DNA of 64,000 bases from Bromus sterilis (GCA_950022295.1 OX465599.1:284911501-284975500); one strand, 5' to 3'; counted from the first letter of the stretch, positions 9,912-23,536 are shown. Numbers and translations are program-made. The notes: a model not told the origin generated them from the letters alone.

Positions 9912-11635
9912 TTTATAAAATCCCTAATAATCAGTAGATCATATTAAAACAATAATGAGAATTTATTAAAATGTTTACTAGAGTAAATAAATAATAAAAG
10001 CAGCCAGAAAGCCACATTTAACCCCTTTTAAATAATTCAGAGAACCAAATGATTTTTGTTTAGTGCCAAACTTTTTGTGGCCTCACTATGTGGTGTAACA
10101 GAAAGGTTGGTACTCGTTGCACATTTTATAAAAATCTCAGCTAGCTAAAACAAATTAAAATAGGAGCAAAGATTAACAAAAACTGGGAATAAAAAGAAAA
10201 AGCACATCCTACGCCGTGGGCAAAGCCCCCACCAGGCCCAGCCCACCCCACCCCCTTTGTCTTCTTCCTCCTCCCCTGTTCACCACACCGTGGCGGCCAT
10301 CCATGGCGCGGCCACCCCGTGGCGGCCATCCGCCGGCTGTCGGAGGGGATAAGCCCCCTCCCCGAGCCCCCGCCCCCTCCCATTGAAATCCTAGCCGCCC
10401 CATTTCCTCCCTCGCGCCCGCTCTCGCTCTCCCGCCGCTCGGGCCGAGCGCCGCGTCGCCGCTCCTCCATGCTCGCCGCGGCCAACGGCGACGGCTGGCC
10501 GAGTCGCCCTGTCCGGCCGCCTCCCCGGCCTCGGCCTCGTCTCCTCGAGCCCTCACATCGACGCCGGAGCGCCCCACCTCGCCGAATCACGCCGGCCCCT
10601 TCCGCCACGGTCGTACACCATCATCGAAAAAATCGCCGCCTACGACCACTCCTCGTCGACGCAGACCTCGCCATCACACTCCCAGTGAGCTTACGCTTTG
10701 TTCCTCTCCTCCCGCGCTTGGGTCCGTGCATCGTGTCGCCTCCTCCACCCCCGCCATGCTCCGGCTGCCGTGGCCGCCATGGTTGCACCGCGCGCCTCAC
10801 GCCCTTGGCTGCCTCGTCGCGTCGTGCCTGGACACGCACGACCACGCCCTGCGCGCGTGCGCCCGCATGGCCTCACCACCCCCTCGCCACGCCCTGTCCA
10901 TGGACGACCTTCCCTTGGCCGCGCTCGAGCCGCCCTCCAGTGCCCAGCTGCGGCTGTTGCTCCCGCCGGAACCGCGCCGCCCCGCTGCCGCTCGTACGCC
11001 CTCGCGCCTTGCTGCAGCCCCCTCACCGGAGCGCCTCTTCGGCCAACGCCGTCGCCCCTGGCCATGGACGCCGTCGTGCACCCCCTAGAGTTAGACCAGT
11101 GGGATGCCTCACTGCCAGGTGGGCCCGAGCCCCTGTTAAGCCTCTGTTAATTAGAAACTAGTCCACTGTAACAGCCCAGATTTCACAAAAATTTAAAAAA
11201 TTGTTTTCGGTGTGAATTGTTTGATTGTACGATTTATTTGCGGTGTTTGCATCCCCGACTTATCGATCGGCGATTATTCCCCCCCCCTCTTATCTCGTAT
11301 CGGATGGAGACCGACCCTTTCCACCCTGACACTCGACCTTTGCGACACCGGGTTTCACCCGATCACGTCGTGAAAACCGCACGAGACCAGCCGCAGCCAA
11401 CGGAACGAAAAACCCCGTTTAATAAGTAAACGAGATATTTTTATAGCGCGTCGGGAAGTGTTCTCGGAACGGTTCCAACGCGAGGTGAACGCCGCCAGCT
11501 CGACGCGATGATCGCGCAGCTCAAAGTTTTACCCGAATCGGAGGTCTTGCGGACCCCCGGCGGTCAGAAACGTAAACACCGCGCGCACGAGAGAGAAACC
11601 AGGGAAGTTTTTTGGAAACTGCCAGCCACCTGGGA

Positions 11636-11643
11636 TATATAAA
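11636..11643 (+). promoter_or_regulatory. TATA box of element B 5' LTR
   Basis: TATATAAA, followed about 25-30 bp downstream by a C/T-rich stretch typical of plant transcription starts. The same sequence recurs at 16487-16494 in the second LTR, which supports a conserved U3/R boundary. Confidence 0.65.
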
Positions 11644-12584
11644 GACCACCACACTCTCACCCCTTTCTAGGGTTTCCCTAGCCACAAAATTGCAGCCACC
11701 CCCTCAGATCTGCCTCCAAATTTGCCCCAAAACCCCCCTAGACCCCAAATTCTGAGATTTTTGCTCCCCTTCGATCTGACCGTCAGATCTCGCGATCCGA
11801 CGGCCCAGATCCACCCTAGCCTCCCACCAACCACCTCTCCTCTCCCTCCTGCCCGAAGCCTCCGCCAGCCCGAGGGCCTCCACGGCCGCCACGCCGCCGC
11901 CGGCCAGCCGGGGCCCCCTCCTTCCTCTCTCTTCTTCCCTCTCCTCCCTCTCATCTCTCACCCTCTCCCTCCTCTTTCCCCGCAGGAGCCCGCCGCCGCC
12001 CTCCATGGCAAGCCCGAGCTCGGGTAGAGCTCGTGTCCGCAATGATGCCACCGCCTGGACCAAGCTCGCCGCCGCCGCTCGCCGGGTCCAGCTGCCGGCG
12101 ACCTCCACGCGCACGGATCCGGCGCCCCTCGTCCTGCAGCCAGCCGCCGTTGCCGCTGCTCGGCTCGGCTCGGGAACGGCCGCTGCGCCTCCAACCACCA
12201 GGGCAAGGTGGGCCGGCCTGCTCCAGCCGAGGCCCAGCGCCAGCGCAACCCAGCCGCCCCTCGGCCCAGTCCAGCGCCCACCGCGGCCTCGTGGGCCTCA
12301 TCCCACTGGTGAGAGCCCAGGCCGCCCCTCCTTTTTTCCTAACGTTTTTCTAATTTTTCTGCCAAGTCCCTGATATTTTTTCTAAGTCCTGATATTTATT
12401 GCTACAGTATCAGTTTTGCGACGATAATTGCGATCAAACCGTAGCCCGAATCGCGTTGCGCCCAAAATATGAATTTCTTAGTTTTACGTGCTCTTTCGTT
12501 CGTATGTAGAAAGTTTTTCCGTTTGAGGCCGTCTAGATAATTTAATTCTGCGTCGAAGTGGGTACCAGATCATTAGCTGTGCTG

Positions 12585-12960
12585 TTGTTGTTGAACTGTT
12601 ATTTTACTGCAACTTTGGGCGACGGTTGCGTCGCAACCGTTCGTCGGAATTGATTGATTCCTTTTGCATCCTGTTAAGCATTGTTTCTACTTCAGTTCCA
12701 TGCATTAACATGCCATATTTTCTTGCTGCATGTTAATTGTATCTTCAACCAAAGTAGCTACCCTGCTGTTAGTGTGCCGCTGTTTATATTTTGTTGCAAC
12801 TTCGGTCGACGAGTGTGTCACGACCGTTTATCGGAATTGAGTGATTCCAATTGCATATTGTTAAGCATCATGTCTACTTCCATTATATGTATTGCATTGT
12901 CATGATATGCTTTCTGGTCATATACATTTTTAGCTCCAAAGTTGCTATCCCGCTGTTTTT
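12585..12960 (+). repeat. two tandem diverged units of about 187 bp in the B LTR
   Basis: Units starting near 12585 and 12772 share, in order, TGCAACTT, a cgacg-gttgcg-type block, CGGAATTGA-TGATTCC, TTGCAT-TGTTAAGCAT and a T-rich end. The same pair is found at about 17455-17830 in the second B LTR. It is therefore a family feature and not a local event. Confidence 0.7.
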
Positions 12961-15416
12961 GACAGCCACCTCTGTTTTTCTCAAGGTCTGTAACGTTCCG
13001 ATGCCATGTTGCATGCTTAGTATCTTTTGATCTATGATGCCTATTTGCATGATTCTTTTTGCCATGCCTTCCCTGTCATGTCTAATTTAGCTCCATATCA
13101 TTTTTGAGCATGTTTGCATTCATTATCCTGTTTATGCATTGCTCTAAAGTGTGCTTCCTGTTGTTGGCAGATTGTGCCCGTAACTTGTTTTGCTTATATC
13201 TTTTTAACCGTAACTCCGTTTGGGGTGTTCTTTATATGTAACTTGATTAGTTTTTCGTGTACTTTGTGTTTATGATATTGTTTTCTGTTGTTAACCAACC
13301 TAATATATGGTTTAGGACATAACAATACCAAATCCTTTAATTGTCGTGCGGCACTTAGTGTATGCCATGTTTAGGTTGTGCCTCACTTAAATTGACTAGC
13401 ATAGATAGTTTCCTTTATGCTTCACCTCTTGACTTGTCTGTGTGCTATGCCATGCTTGAGTGAGATGCCATGTTAACAACCTTTGTTGATCACCTGTAGC
13501 TAAACAACTTGAACCCTTGTAAATGTGCGGTATCGTCGTGTGTGACGAGTACTCCACTTAACCTGTTAGTAACCGCTCTCGATGGTAGGTGCGATGTCTC
13601 GTGTTGCCTTCTTGTTGATGCTTGCTCGTGTTTGCCTCGTAGTAATTGATGGTTGCTCGTTGATTGCCTTTTCCAGTGTTTACCGTCTTGTGTGCTTCCG
13701 CGGGTACCTTCGGAGACGATGCGAGCTTGCGATCCACTACACCTTCGAAACCCGACTTATCAACAGGCAAGGACTATACATTACTTATGATCCATTCTAT
13801 TTCAACCAGCAGTTTGCATGCTAGTCTAGGTTAGGTTCGATGTTTGATCCTACCACATGTTTACAGCCTCTTTCAAACCGATACAGCCATGTCCCTTCCC
13901 AGCAAACCTTGTACTGGTATGTTACTATTGCTCGTTGCTCAGCCCCTGCTTAGTATGCATGCTTAGGATGCTACGATGTTACCCTGTTACTTTTGGTTTG
14001 GGCTATCACATTATTATATTTTTGTTGATGATATAATTATTATAATGTTGACTATATTCGACGAAGGATGGAAGGTCTAGGCTATCCCGCCCCGACGCTT
14101 TGTTCCATTCGAGTCACCCAGGATCCGAGTTCCGGGTATTGGTTTTAAGACTGAGCGTGCCTAACCGCGTCTGGGATTTTATGGGGTCCCCTTTTTTTAC
14201 CTACCTAGCTTCAAGCATTTCTAGTGGTGGCCCAAGATGATTTATCATTTGAAACCGTGGGTGTGCTGGTCAGCTGCCAGTAGTTTTCAAACCAACCTGG
14301 ACCAGTGAGGACATAGTTCCCTTGCTGGCCCACTTTGTCCGGCTGAGGACCCGGTTTCCCATGTGTGATTAACCGGCTATCCAAACCCGCGACAGACGGT
14401 AGAGACCGATTCGAGAGCGCGGCCGGCTTTTGAGTTGGGTGTCGACTCACCGGGGGCCACCCGGATTTGTTCGTTGTTAGTTAGAGGGACCTGTCGTTTC
14501 GGATCTCTCGGAACTAAATCATAGAATGGTTGCCTATAATGGGTAGCAACTGAGAGTGATGGGCGTGCGTGCGGAGCCTTGTAAGGGGCAGTTGGTACAC
14601 CCCTGCAGGGTTAAATCTTTTCGAGAAGCCGTGTCCACGGTTACGGACGACTTGAGACCTACGTCCTGTTCATAGACAACAACAACTGAGATAATCTTAA
14701 TATAACTTGATCAATGTGTGTGTGTGCCTTGACTGCTTCTTCTTCGTCGGGATACAAAGAGGAGGACAAGGATAGGATAGGTGTTATGATTGCGTAAGTA
14801 GTTGATAGCAAGACTTTCTGAAGGCGATTCCTCATCGAATGCTTGGCTTCTTATCTTACTCTCTAGATCGTTAGCCACTTCATAAATGCTAGTGCGGCAG
14901 CAACCTCACCACTTACCCCATCCTTACCGTAAACTACTAGTTGTCCTAGAATGACGAGTGATGAAGTCCTTGCTGGGTCAGATGACCACTACAGTTGGAT
15001 GCTGAGTACCTCCGTACTCATGATACTACCCCCAAACTCTTTTCAGGGTTCTTGATCGACAACAGGTATGGTGATCGACGTTTCACGTGGAGACTCGACG
15101 ACGACTAGTTAGGCGGATCCCGGCGGAGGGCCTGGACCCGTGTGGTTATGGGATCGATGTTTTTCTCTTTGCCAGTAGGCATTTGATTGTAGTCTGTACT
15201 CAGACATATACCTTCCGCTGATGTATTGTATTTAAGGCAGTTGTATGCCGATTGTATGAGATGTTGTATCCTTGTATCTGTAATGTTGTGATATCATGTT
15301 GGAAATCCGGGGCATATTGCATTGTCATATGTCGCGGTGGGACCGATATGTGCTTCGTCCCCGGATCTGGGTGGAAACACCTAGATCTGGAACAGTACCG
15401 CATATCGGGCCTTACA

Positions 15417-16020
15417 ACTTGGTATCAGAGCCTTACCGACCGTAGGATACCTTCTCTGGCCGAAGTCGAGTCTAGAAAAAAACTATTTTGTAGTTACTAA
15501 GTTAGTTATCGAAGAATGGGAATCTTTTTACTCCTTACCCTTGCTCTAGTTAGGACAAGTGTCGTAAGAGTTTTAATTCTCGCCTTATCCCCTTCCAAAC
15601 TCTAGGATCTCGAGTGTGTGGCGTTTCGGAACCGTTACAATGCCTTGCTTGCAACGTATTGTCTCAATTCCGATCTCAGGTTTGGGAAATCTTGTAGTAC
15701 CTTTAGTTCTTCCGACTCTGGGTAAACCTCTTGGTCATCTGTTGACTTCAGTCCTGTTGCCCAGTATCTTCACAATTCCAGTGAGAATGCTTCCCTTGAT
15801 CGTCGCTTTGAATTGTCGTTCTTCCTCTTGACACTGGTGGTTTCGTTTTCCGACGTTACCGTCTCTCTACGGAAAATTATCTCGACAGAAGTTCGACGTC
15901 GACATGGAGCAGAGTCCCTTGTTGGTGGTGTTGAAAAATCGTCGACTCTCTTTTCTCTTCCCCCTCTCCCCCGGATCGTCCTAGATCTCGGGACGAGATC
16001 CCTTGTTGGTGGTGTTGTAT
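15417..16020 (+). other. Element B internal region (604 bp) with PBS
   Basis: The region opens with a tRNA-Met-type primer binding site (TTGGTATCAGAG at 15419-15430) immediately after the LTR. It holds no gag or pol domain. The motif AGATCTCGGGACGAGATC lies close to the end. The position where element A has a purine-rich tract instead reads GTTGGTGGTGTTGTAT. The phrase TCCCTTGTTGGTGGTGTTG occurs twice (from about 15915 and 15999). Confidence 0.8.
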
Positions 16021-18924
16021 TGTAACAACCCAGATTTCACAAAAATTAAAAAATTTGTTTTCGGTGTGAATTGTTTGATTGTCTGATTTGTTTGCGGTGT
16101 TTGCATCCACGATTTATCAATCGGCGATTATTCCCCCCCTCTTATCTCGTATCGGACGGAGACCGACCCTTGCCACCCTGACACTCGACCTTTGTGACAC
16201 CGGGGTTCAGCCGATCACGTCGTGAAAACCACACGAGACCAGCCGCAGCCAACGGAACGAAAAACTCCGTTTAATAAGTAAACGAGATATTTTTATAGCG
16301 CGCCGGGAAGTGTTCTCGGAACGGTTCCAACGCGAGGTGAACGCCGCCATCTCGACGCGATGATCGCGCAGTTCGAAGTTTTACCCGAATCGGAGGTCCT
16401 GCGGACCCCCGGCGGTCAGAAACGTAAACATCGCGCACTCGAGAGAGAAACCGGGGATGTTTTTGCAAACTGCCAGCCACCTGGGCTATATAAAGACCAC
16501 CACACTCCCACTCCTTTCTAGGGTTTCCCTAGCCACAAAATTTCAGCCACCCCCTCAGATCTGCCTCCAAATTTGCCCCAAAACCCCCCTAGATCCCCAA
16601 ATCTGAGATTTTTGCTCCCCTGCGATCTGACCGTCAGATCTCGCGATCCGACGGCCCAGATCCACCCTAGCCTCCCACCAACCGCCTCTCCTCTCCCTCC
16701 TGCCCGAAGCCGCCGCCAGCCCGAGGGCCTCCACGCCCGCCACGCCGCCGCCGGCCAGCCGGGGCCACCTCCTCCTCTGCCGCGCCCTCCTCCCTCTCTC
16801 TTCTTCCCTCTCCTCCCTCTCATCTCTCACCCTCTCCCTCCTCTTTCCCCGCAGGAGCCCGCCGCCGCCCTCCATGGCAAGCCCGAGCTCGGGTAGAGCT
16901 CGTGGCCGCAACGATGCCACCGCCTGGACCAAGCTCGCCGCCGCCTCTCACCGGGTCCAGCCATCGGCGACCTCCAAGCGCACGGATCCGACGCCCCTCG
17001 TACTGCAGCCAGCCGCCGTTTCTGCTGCTCGGCTCGGCTCGGGAAAGGCCGCTGCGCCTCCAACCACCAGGGCAAGGTGGGCCGGCATGCTCGAGGCGAG
17101 GCCCAGCGCCAGCGCAGCCCAGCCGCCCCTCGGCCCAGTCTAGCGCCCACCGCGGCCTCATGGGCCTCAACCCACTGGTGAGAGCCCAGGCCGCCCCTCC
17201 TTTTTGTCCTAACGTTTTTCTATTTTTTCTGCCAAGTCCCTGATATTTTTTCTAAGTCCTGAGATTTATTGCTGCTGTATCAGTTTTGCGACGATAATTG
17301 CGATCAAACCGTAGCCCGAATCGCGTAGCGCCCAAAATATGAATTCCTCAGTTTTACGTGCTCTTTCGTTCGTATGTATAATTTTTTTCCGTTTGAGGCC
17401 GTCTAGATAATTTAATTCTGCGTCGAAGTGGGTACCAGATCGTTAGCTGTGCTGTTGTTGCTGAATTGTTATTTTATTGCAACTTCGGGCGACGGTTGCG
17501 TCGCAACCGTTCGTCGGAATTGATTGATTCCTTTTGCATCCTGTTAAGCATTGTTTCTACTTCAGTTACATGCATTCACATGCCATATTTGCTTGCTGCA
17601 TGTTAATTGTATCTTCAACCAAAGTAGCTACCCTGCTGTTAGTGTGCTGCTGTTTATATTTTCTTGCAACTTCGGTCGACGAGTGTGTCACGACCGTTTA
17701 TCGGAATTGAGTGATTCCAATTGCATATTGTTAAGCATCATGTCTACTTCCATTATATGTATTGCATTGTCATGATATGCTTTCTGGTCATATATATATT
17801 TTAGCTCCAAAGTTGCTATCCCTCTATTTTTCTCTAAGTTTGTAACGTTCCGATGCCATGTTGCATGCTTAGTATCTTTTGATCTATGATGTCTATTTGC
17901 ATGATTCTTTTTGCCATGCCTTCCCTGTCATGTCTACTTTAGTTCCATATCATTTGTGAGCATGTTTGCATTCATTATCCTATTTATGCATTGCTCTAAA
18001 GTGTGCTTCCTGATGTTGGCAGATTGTGCCCGTAACTTGTTTTGCTTATATCTTTTTAACCGTAACTCCGTTTGGGGTGTTCTTTATATGTAACTTGATT
18101 AGTTTTTCGTGTACTTTGTGTTTATGCTATTTTTTGCTGTTGTTAACCAACCTAATATATGGTTTAGTACAGAACAGTACCAAATCCTTTAATTGTCGTG
18201 CGGCACTTAGTGTATGCCATGTTTAGGTTGTGCCTCACTTAAATTGACTAGCATAGATAGTTTCCTTTATGCTTCACCTCTTGACATGTTTGTGTGCTAT
18301 GCCATGCTTGAGTGAGATTCCATGTTAACAACCTTCATTGATCACCTGTAGCTAAACAACTTGAACCCTTGTAAATGTGCGGTATCGTCGTGTGTGATGA
18401 GTACTCCACTTAACATGTTAGTAACCGCTCTCGACGGTAGGTGCGATGTCTCTTGTTGCCTTCTTGTTGATGCTTGCTCGTGTTTTTCTCGTAGTAATAG
18501 ATGGTTGCTCGTTGATTGCCTTTTCTAGTGTTTACCGTCTTGTGTGCTTCCGCGGGTACCTTCGGAGACGATGCGAGCTTGCGATCCACTACACCTTTGG
18601 AACCCGACTTATCAACAGGCAAGGACTATACATTACTTATGATCCATTCTATTTCAACTAGCGGTTTGCATGCTAGTCTAGGTTAGGTTCGATGTTTGAT
18701 CCTACCACATGTTTACAACCTCTTTCAAACCGATACAGCCATGTCCCTTCCCAGCAAACCTTGTACTGCTATGTTACTATTGCTCGTTGCTCAGCCCCTG
18801 CTTAGTATGCATGCTTAGAATGCTACGATATTATCCTATTACTTTTGGTTTGGGCTATCACATTATTATATTTTTGTTGATGATATAATTATTATAATGT
18901 TGACTATATTCGACGAAGGATGGA
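16021..18924 (+). repeat. Element B 3' LTR, truncated
   Basis: Begins TGTAACAACCC and follows the 5' LTR closely through the shared GACGAAGGATGGA at 18912-18924 (5' LTR counterpart near 14070). The final 1.35 kb of LTR is absent. Sequence then passes directly into element A LTR sequence at 18925. The TATA box is at 16487-16494. Confidence 0.85.
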
Positions 18925-21900
18925 CGACCACGACCTCGCCACGCCCTCGCCACGCCCGTTCCATGGACGACCTTCCCTTGGCCGTGCTCGAGCCGCCCTC
19001 CCGTTCCAAGCTGCGGCTGTTGCTCCTGCCGGAACCGCGCCGCCCTGCCGCCCGGCTGCCGCTCGCACGCCCTCGCGCCTTGCTGCAACCCCCTCACCGG
19101 AGCGCCTCTTCGGCCAACGCCGTCGCCCCTGGCCATGGACGCCGTCGTGCACCCCCTAGAGTTAGAGCAGTGTGATGCCTCACTGCCAGATGGGCCCGAG
19201 CCCCTGTTAAGCCTCTGTTAATTAGCAACTAGTCCACCCCTCCCCTCTGACACTAACAGTGGGCCCTGCCCCCCTAATTAATCTATGTTTTATTTAAAAC
19301 AGAGATACCCCCATAGTCACTTACTGGTGGTGCCCTAGCCATTAATTAATTTAAATAACTGTTGAATGTCCCCATGTGTATGACATATGGACACCACTGG
19401 CAGATTTAATAAAAAAATGAATTATTAGATTAATTAGTGTATGACATGTGGGCTTAATGCCTCTAATTAATATGTGAATTAAATTTAAATATGGATTAAT
19501 CCCTATGCCTATGACAAGCCTGGCCCACTGGCCAGGTATGACTGGTCAATATCCCTGTTGTGGATAATGTTGAATTATTTAATAAGATAAATCCAGTAAA
19601 TGATTAAATATGAATAAAACTTTGAAATTCAATATCTTTTAAACCGTAAGTCCGATCAAAATGCTTTATACATTAAACTTGATCAGAAAATACAACGTAT
19701 ACGGATACGCTACCCGTATGCCCACCATCCCCCAACATAACGAACACGAGCTAGTCCCCCCTCCGGTTGCACTGTCCGGTAATCGCCTGGAGCCGGTAAA
19801 ATTGTCGGTTAAATTCCCATTTCGTCTGCAACGTGTAGCACCGCATTAGTTCACCGCTAACACTGCGGTTTCCATGTCTTGAATTTGTATTGCTATTGTT
19901 GTTGTGTATTTATTGCGTCTTCCCCCCTTTATTCTCTGGTAGACCCCGCGACTACCGCCGCCGACGTTGCTGTGTTCGACTACTACGTCGACGATCGTAC
20001 CCTACTACCGAGCTTCCAGGCAAGCAGGGCCATTCTCCTTCCCCAAATATCGCCTATCTTTTTCGTACATTTCTTGCACTAGGCATTGCTGCTGCTGCTA
20101 TTACGGTACATTCCTATTTATTGCATAGCCTGCCATTGTCGCCCCTTGATGTACCTTCCTTTATCCTATGTTGCCTATATAAATATAATATTCAGCAGTT
20201 GGCGCTGCACATTGTTAGTTAACTAGGTTTAGATAGCGGGCCGTGATCACTTGGGGAGTGAACGCGGAACACAAAAGATTTAAATTGCTGTAACAGGTAC
20301 GGTACAGAGCAGACGCCCAAGGGAACCTACAACGGCGAGACTCTGCCGGGTCGCTTCAAGTTTAACTTATGAGTGGATGGACTCGTATATCACTCTCGTC
20401 GCTGGCTCGGTAGCGTAGCACCACCGGGATGATATGAGGATATTCCTCTTTAGTTCATTCCGATGATGTCTCGGTCCAACCTCTTCAAATGTACCATCGA
20501 GGGTGATTCCTCCTAGTTTCACTTGATGGTAGGCACCCGAATCAACTGGTGTCCTTAAAGGTAAGTAGTCAGGTGACCCAACGGTGCCCACGAGAGGTAT
20601 TGTATCGAGACGGCAAGACAGGCGGATACCATCGTGGGCCTGGTCCTTGCTCGTTGGCCGTGAGATACCAAACCATGAAAGTCGAGCTCCTCCAGGAGCA
20701 CACACGAGATAAGGTAAGGAGACGGTTCACCTTGTCGGTAACCGTAGAGCTTTGACGGGACGACAAGGCAGGTGACGCAATGGTGGTCCTGGCTGTTGTT
20801 CGTTGTCCGTTGTGTTGACTAGTCAAGCAACGATAACGGTTACCCACGAGATAATAATAAAATGACTAATGTTTCAGGTGGATGACTTGAGAGGCCGCAA
20901 AGGCTTGTACGCACTACCTTCACGTGGGATTACGGTGTGGGCCCTCCGCGTTGTGGTCTAGTTCGAAAGTTCTGAAAGACGTTCATTTCAGCATTGCGGC
21001 CGTGGCGGATCGTGCCACCCAGTTGGGGGGTGGTGCTGGTATCCCCACTGCGCGCAACGACCCGGAGTGCGAGGGGCGACGACCCAAGACCTCCGAGCGC
21101 TTAGGACTTTAGACCGGCGGGGACCTCTCTGATGAGCCGTAGGATGGGCCTCGGCGTGTCGGATAGTCTCGGTGGGGCATTCCCTAACAAGTTGTACGCC
21201 ACCTTGGAGATCCGAGCTTGCAGGCTGAACAGTAGTGCGCCCCTGCAGGGAAGATGATCAATTCGAATAGCCGTGTCCACGGTAACATGACGCTTTATGT
21301 TGAAGCCAGAGCCTACTACTACAAACTATTACTATTAAACTGTTGGTTCCGGTTTCTCTTCCTCGCAGGGAAGTCGAGGAAGGCATCTCGGAGGCATTGA
21401 TAATTGTTAATAATTACAACTTACTATTATACAATGCTGCAGAAACTTCTGCTGCATTGTTACTTTATGCTTTATATATAACTGTTGGATATTCTCTTCT
21501 CATGCTGCAAGAACCGTCGGAAGATGCTAGTCTTCGATAGGCCTAGCTTCTCTTCCTTATTCTGACTTTCTACCATTCAGTCCCCTATATATAGCCTCCC
21601 CTTTCCATTTGATACAAATGCATAAATGCTTAGTAGCGGACGTAAGACTCGCGGGTATGTTAGATACTCACCTTTGCTTTATTTCCCCCCTTTGTTTTAT
21701 ATACCCGACTGGTTGCTGCGATCAGACGTTGGAGCCTTGGAGTCCAGGAGCAGGAGATCCCTGATGCCGAACACCGCAACATGAAGATCCCCGATGCCTA
21801 CCACGGCGTCGAGTTCCCGTCGACCATGAGTAGTTTGGAGGTTCCCAGGCAGGAGGCCTCACCTTTTCGATCGTTGATGTTTTTGTGCTAGCCTTCTTAA

Positions 21901-22132
21901 GGCAGATCATGTGTACCTTGTGTCTGTACTCAGATACTATTGCTTCCGCTAACTTTGTGCTCTCGAGCTGTTGTATTCGGGCCCTCAGTGGCCCCTGGCT
22001 TGTATTATACAGCTTGTATTATTTTATTTGTAGAGTTGTGTTGTGATATCTATCTCACCGTGAATTCCTGATCTTGATCATGTACCTTGCGTGTATGATT
22101 ACTGTACATGACTTGATATATGGGGCGTCACA

Positions 22133-23536
22133 AGTTGGTATCAGAGTCGACTGCCTGTAGGACACCCCCTTCCAACTCCTTGGTCGAAGTCGATTCTAGT
22201 CTTTGCAAAACTAATTTACTAACAATGTCGTGTGGCTTATCGGCCCACGTTGCAAACTGGATGGTATTAGGATCTTTTTCTTCGCACCTTTACTCTGGGA
22301 CTCTGATCTCTCTTCTCTTTCGGGTTAAAGATTTTGCTAACACTAACTCTAGGATCTCGCACCTCTGTCCTTCCGGAGAGCCCTTCACCCAAGATGATCG
22401 CTTGCTTCACCTAATGATTCCGAAGATTACTCTTTGATAAATTCCCGAGAACCTACGTGTTCATCGCCTTGCAATCCCCTGCCACCGATAAGTCCATATG
22501 GATAATTACATCCACCTCCCGATCTGTAAAAATAATAATTCCCTTGTACTTAAGAATCGAATTATTCCGATGCTTCTATCACCCGATGCCTTTGCATTCT
22601 TTCTCCTTCTGGTTGAGTGCCGATACTCACATAAGATTCTTTGCGAACCACCCGACCTTTGGCGGAGTATTATCCGACTAATATTACATGGCTTCTTCCA
22701 TGTGTCGATTAGATTCAGCGTGTGAAATACCATCTCTGCCCCTCGATGATTTGTGTTATCATCGACAACCTCCCTTGAATCTCTGCCAATACAACTTGGT
22801 CATGTATATCGTTCTCTGCTTTCCCTTGGGAAATATATACACCTGATACTTGTGTATCATCACATTTTACTTTCCATTGGGCTGTTTAACCTTTCTGGTA
22901 TTATAACTTACCTAAGCAGTGATAATTCCCTGCTTATGTAAACACCTCGGTGTACCGCTCTGTCATTATAACCTGTTACTAATGTTGATGACATTTCAGT
23001 AACCACCGATGGACGAGAACTGACTCTTATACAATGTGGGCCCATAACCCACAGTTTCACAGGATCGAAACCTGAATCTTCTCATCCACCTTGCGATATT
23101 TGGCCCGATATCATGCTTATGTCTGATGCCCTCGACCCCTTTTCATTATCCGTTATCGACGTCGAATTCTTGCATATCCGCCTAAAACTTCTCATGCCTT
23201 CCTTTGGTTCTCTCGATGTAATACCCCGAGTTAAACTCGGAAGATACTTTGTACCCCATTCCCTTGGATAGCCTCGGTTGATTAACCATGTACCGATCCG
23301 ACCCCACTATGTTTTCCCTCCTAGCCTATTCGTAAGTACGATGAAGACCCTGAAGGAAGGATGACAACTCGTCGAGATGCACCGATGCAGAGAAATGAAG
23401 ACATCAACGAAAATGATTAACTTCTTTGAGAAGGACAACAAGTACCAGAAGATTCGTTAGAATACGAAACCAAAACTTTAACCCATACACTACCTCTTAA
23501 TTCTCGGGACGAGAATTCCTTGTAGTGGGGGAGATT
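22133..23536 (+). other. Element A internal region (1.4 kb): PBS at 22136, purine tract near 23522-23536
   Basis: The region starts with TTGGTATCAGAGTC (22135 onward), complementary to the initiator tRNA-Met 3' end. It ends in GTAGTGGGGGAGATT just before the 3' LTR, a usable polypurine tract. Short ORFs (22120-22941) have no retroviral domain. The motif TTCTCGGGACGAGAA (23504-23518) precedes the tract. Nothing else is recognisable, so the element depends on proteins made elsewhere. Confidence 0.82.

Larger units (their letters stand above)
11167..15416 (+). repeat. Element B 5' LTR (4,250 bp)
   Basis: Runs from TGTAACAGCCC to CCTTACA. A promoter-like block lies at 11630-12010: TATATAAA, then a pyrimidine-rich GC-rich leader with TAGGGTTTCCCTAG. 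The latter half (12360-14000) is AT-rich and the end carries CTGCAGGG and CCGTGTCCACGGT motifs, which also occur in element A's LTR (near 21245 and 21275). ORFs at 11667-12373 are open by GC composition. Confidence 0.85.
11167..18924 (+). mobile_element. Element B: second LARD-like LTR element, 3' LTR truncated
   Basis: B has a complete 5' LTR of 4,250 bp, an internal region of only 604 bp and a 3' LTR that matches the first 2.9 kb of the 5' LTR and then stops. No protein domain is encoded. LTRs begin TGTAACA(A/G)CCCAGATTTCAC and end CCTTACA. Architecture, TGTAACA-type termini, tRNA-Met PBS and the TCTCGGGACGAGA motif are shared with element A, so the two are probably related non-autonomous families. 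The left flank is TCCAC (11162-11166). No right duplication exists because the 3' end is missing. Confidence 0.87.
8647..22132 (+). repeat. Element A 5' LTR (pieces 8647-8824, 9921-11166, about 18925-22132)
   Basis: The first piece runs from TGTAACACCC to the MULE insertion. The second runs to element B at 11167. The third begins just after B's truncated end and runs to GGCGTCACA at 22132. The third piece restarts about 300 bp upstream of where the second stopped, so the segment equivalent to about 10866-11166 is present twice. The GC-rich block 10200-11100 keeps several frames open on both strands by composition only. The pieces align with the 3' LTR (23537-24626 and 34944-38166) along their whole length. 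Confidence 0.85.

Noticed and set aside
10319..11161. 280-residue plus-strand ORF, Pro/Arg-rich
   Set aside because: It lies in the GC-rich part of the A LTR, several frames are open on both strands, and the 3' LTR copy does not keep the same frame.
11667..12373. ORFs of 95-164 residues on both strands
   Set aside because: Open by GC composition in the B LTR leader; the second LTR alters lengths and frames.
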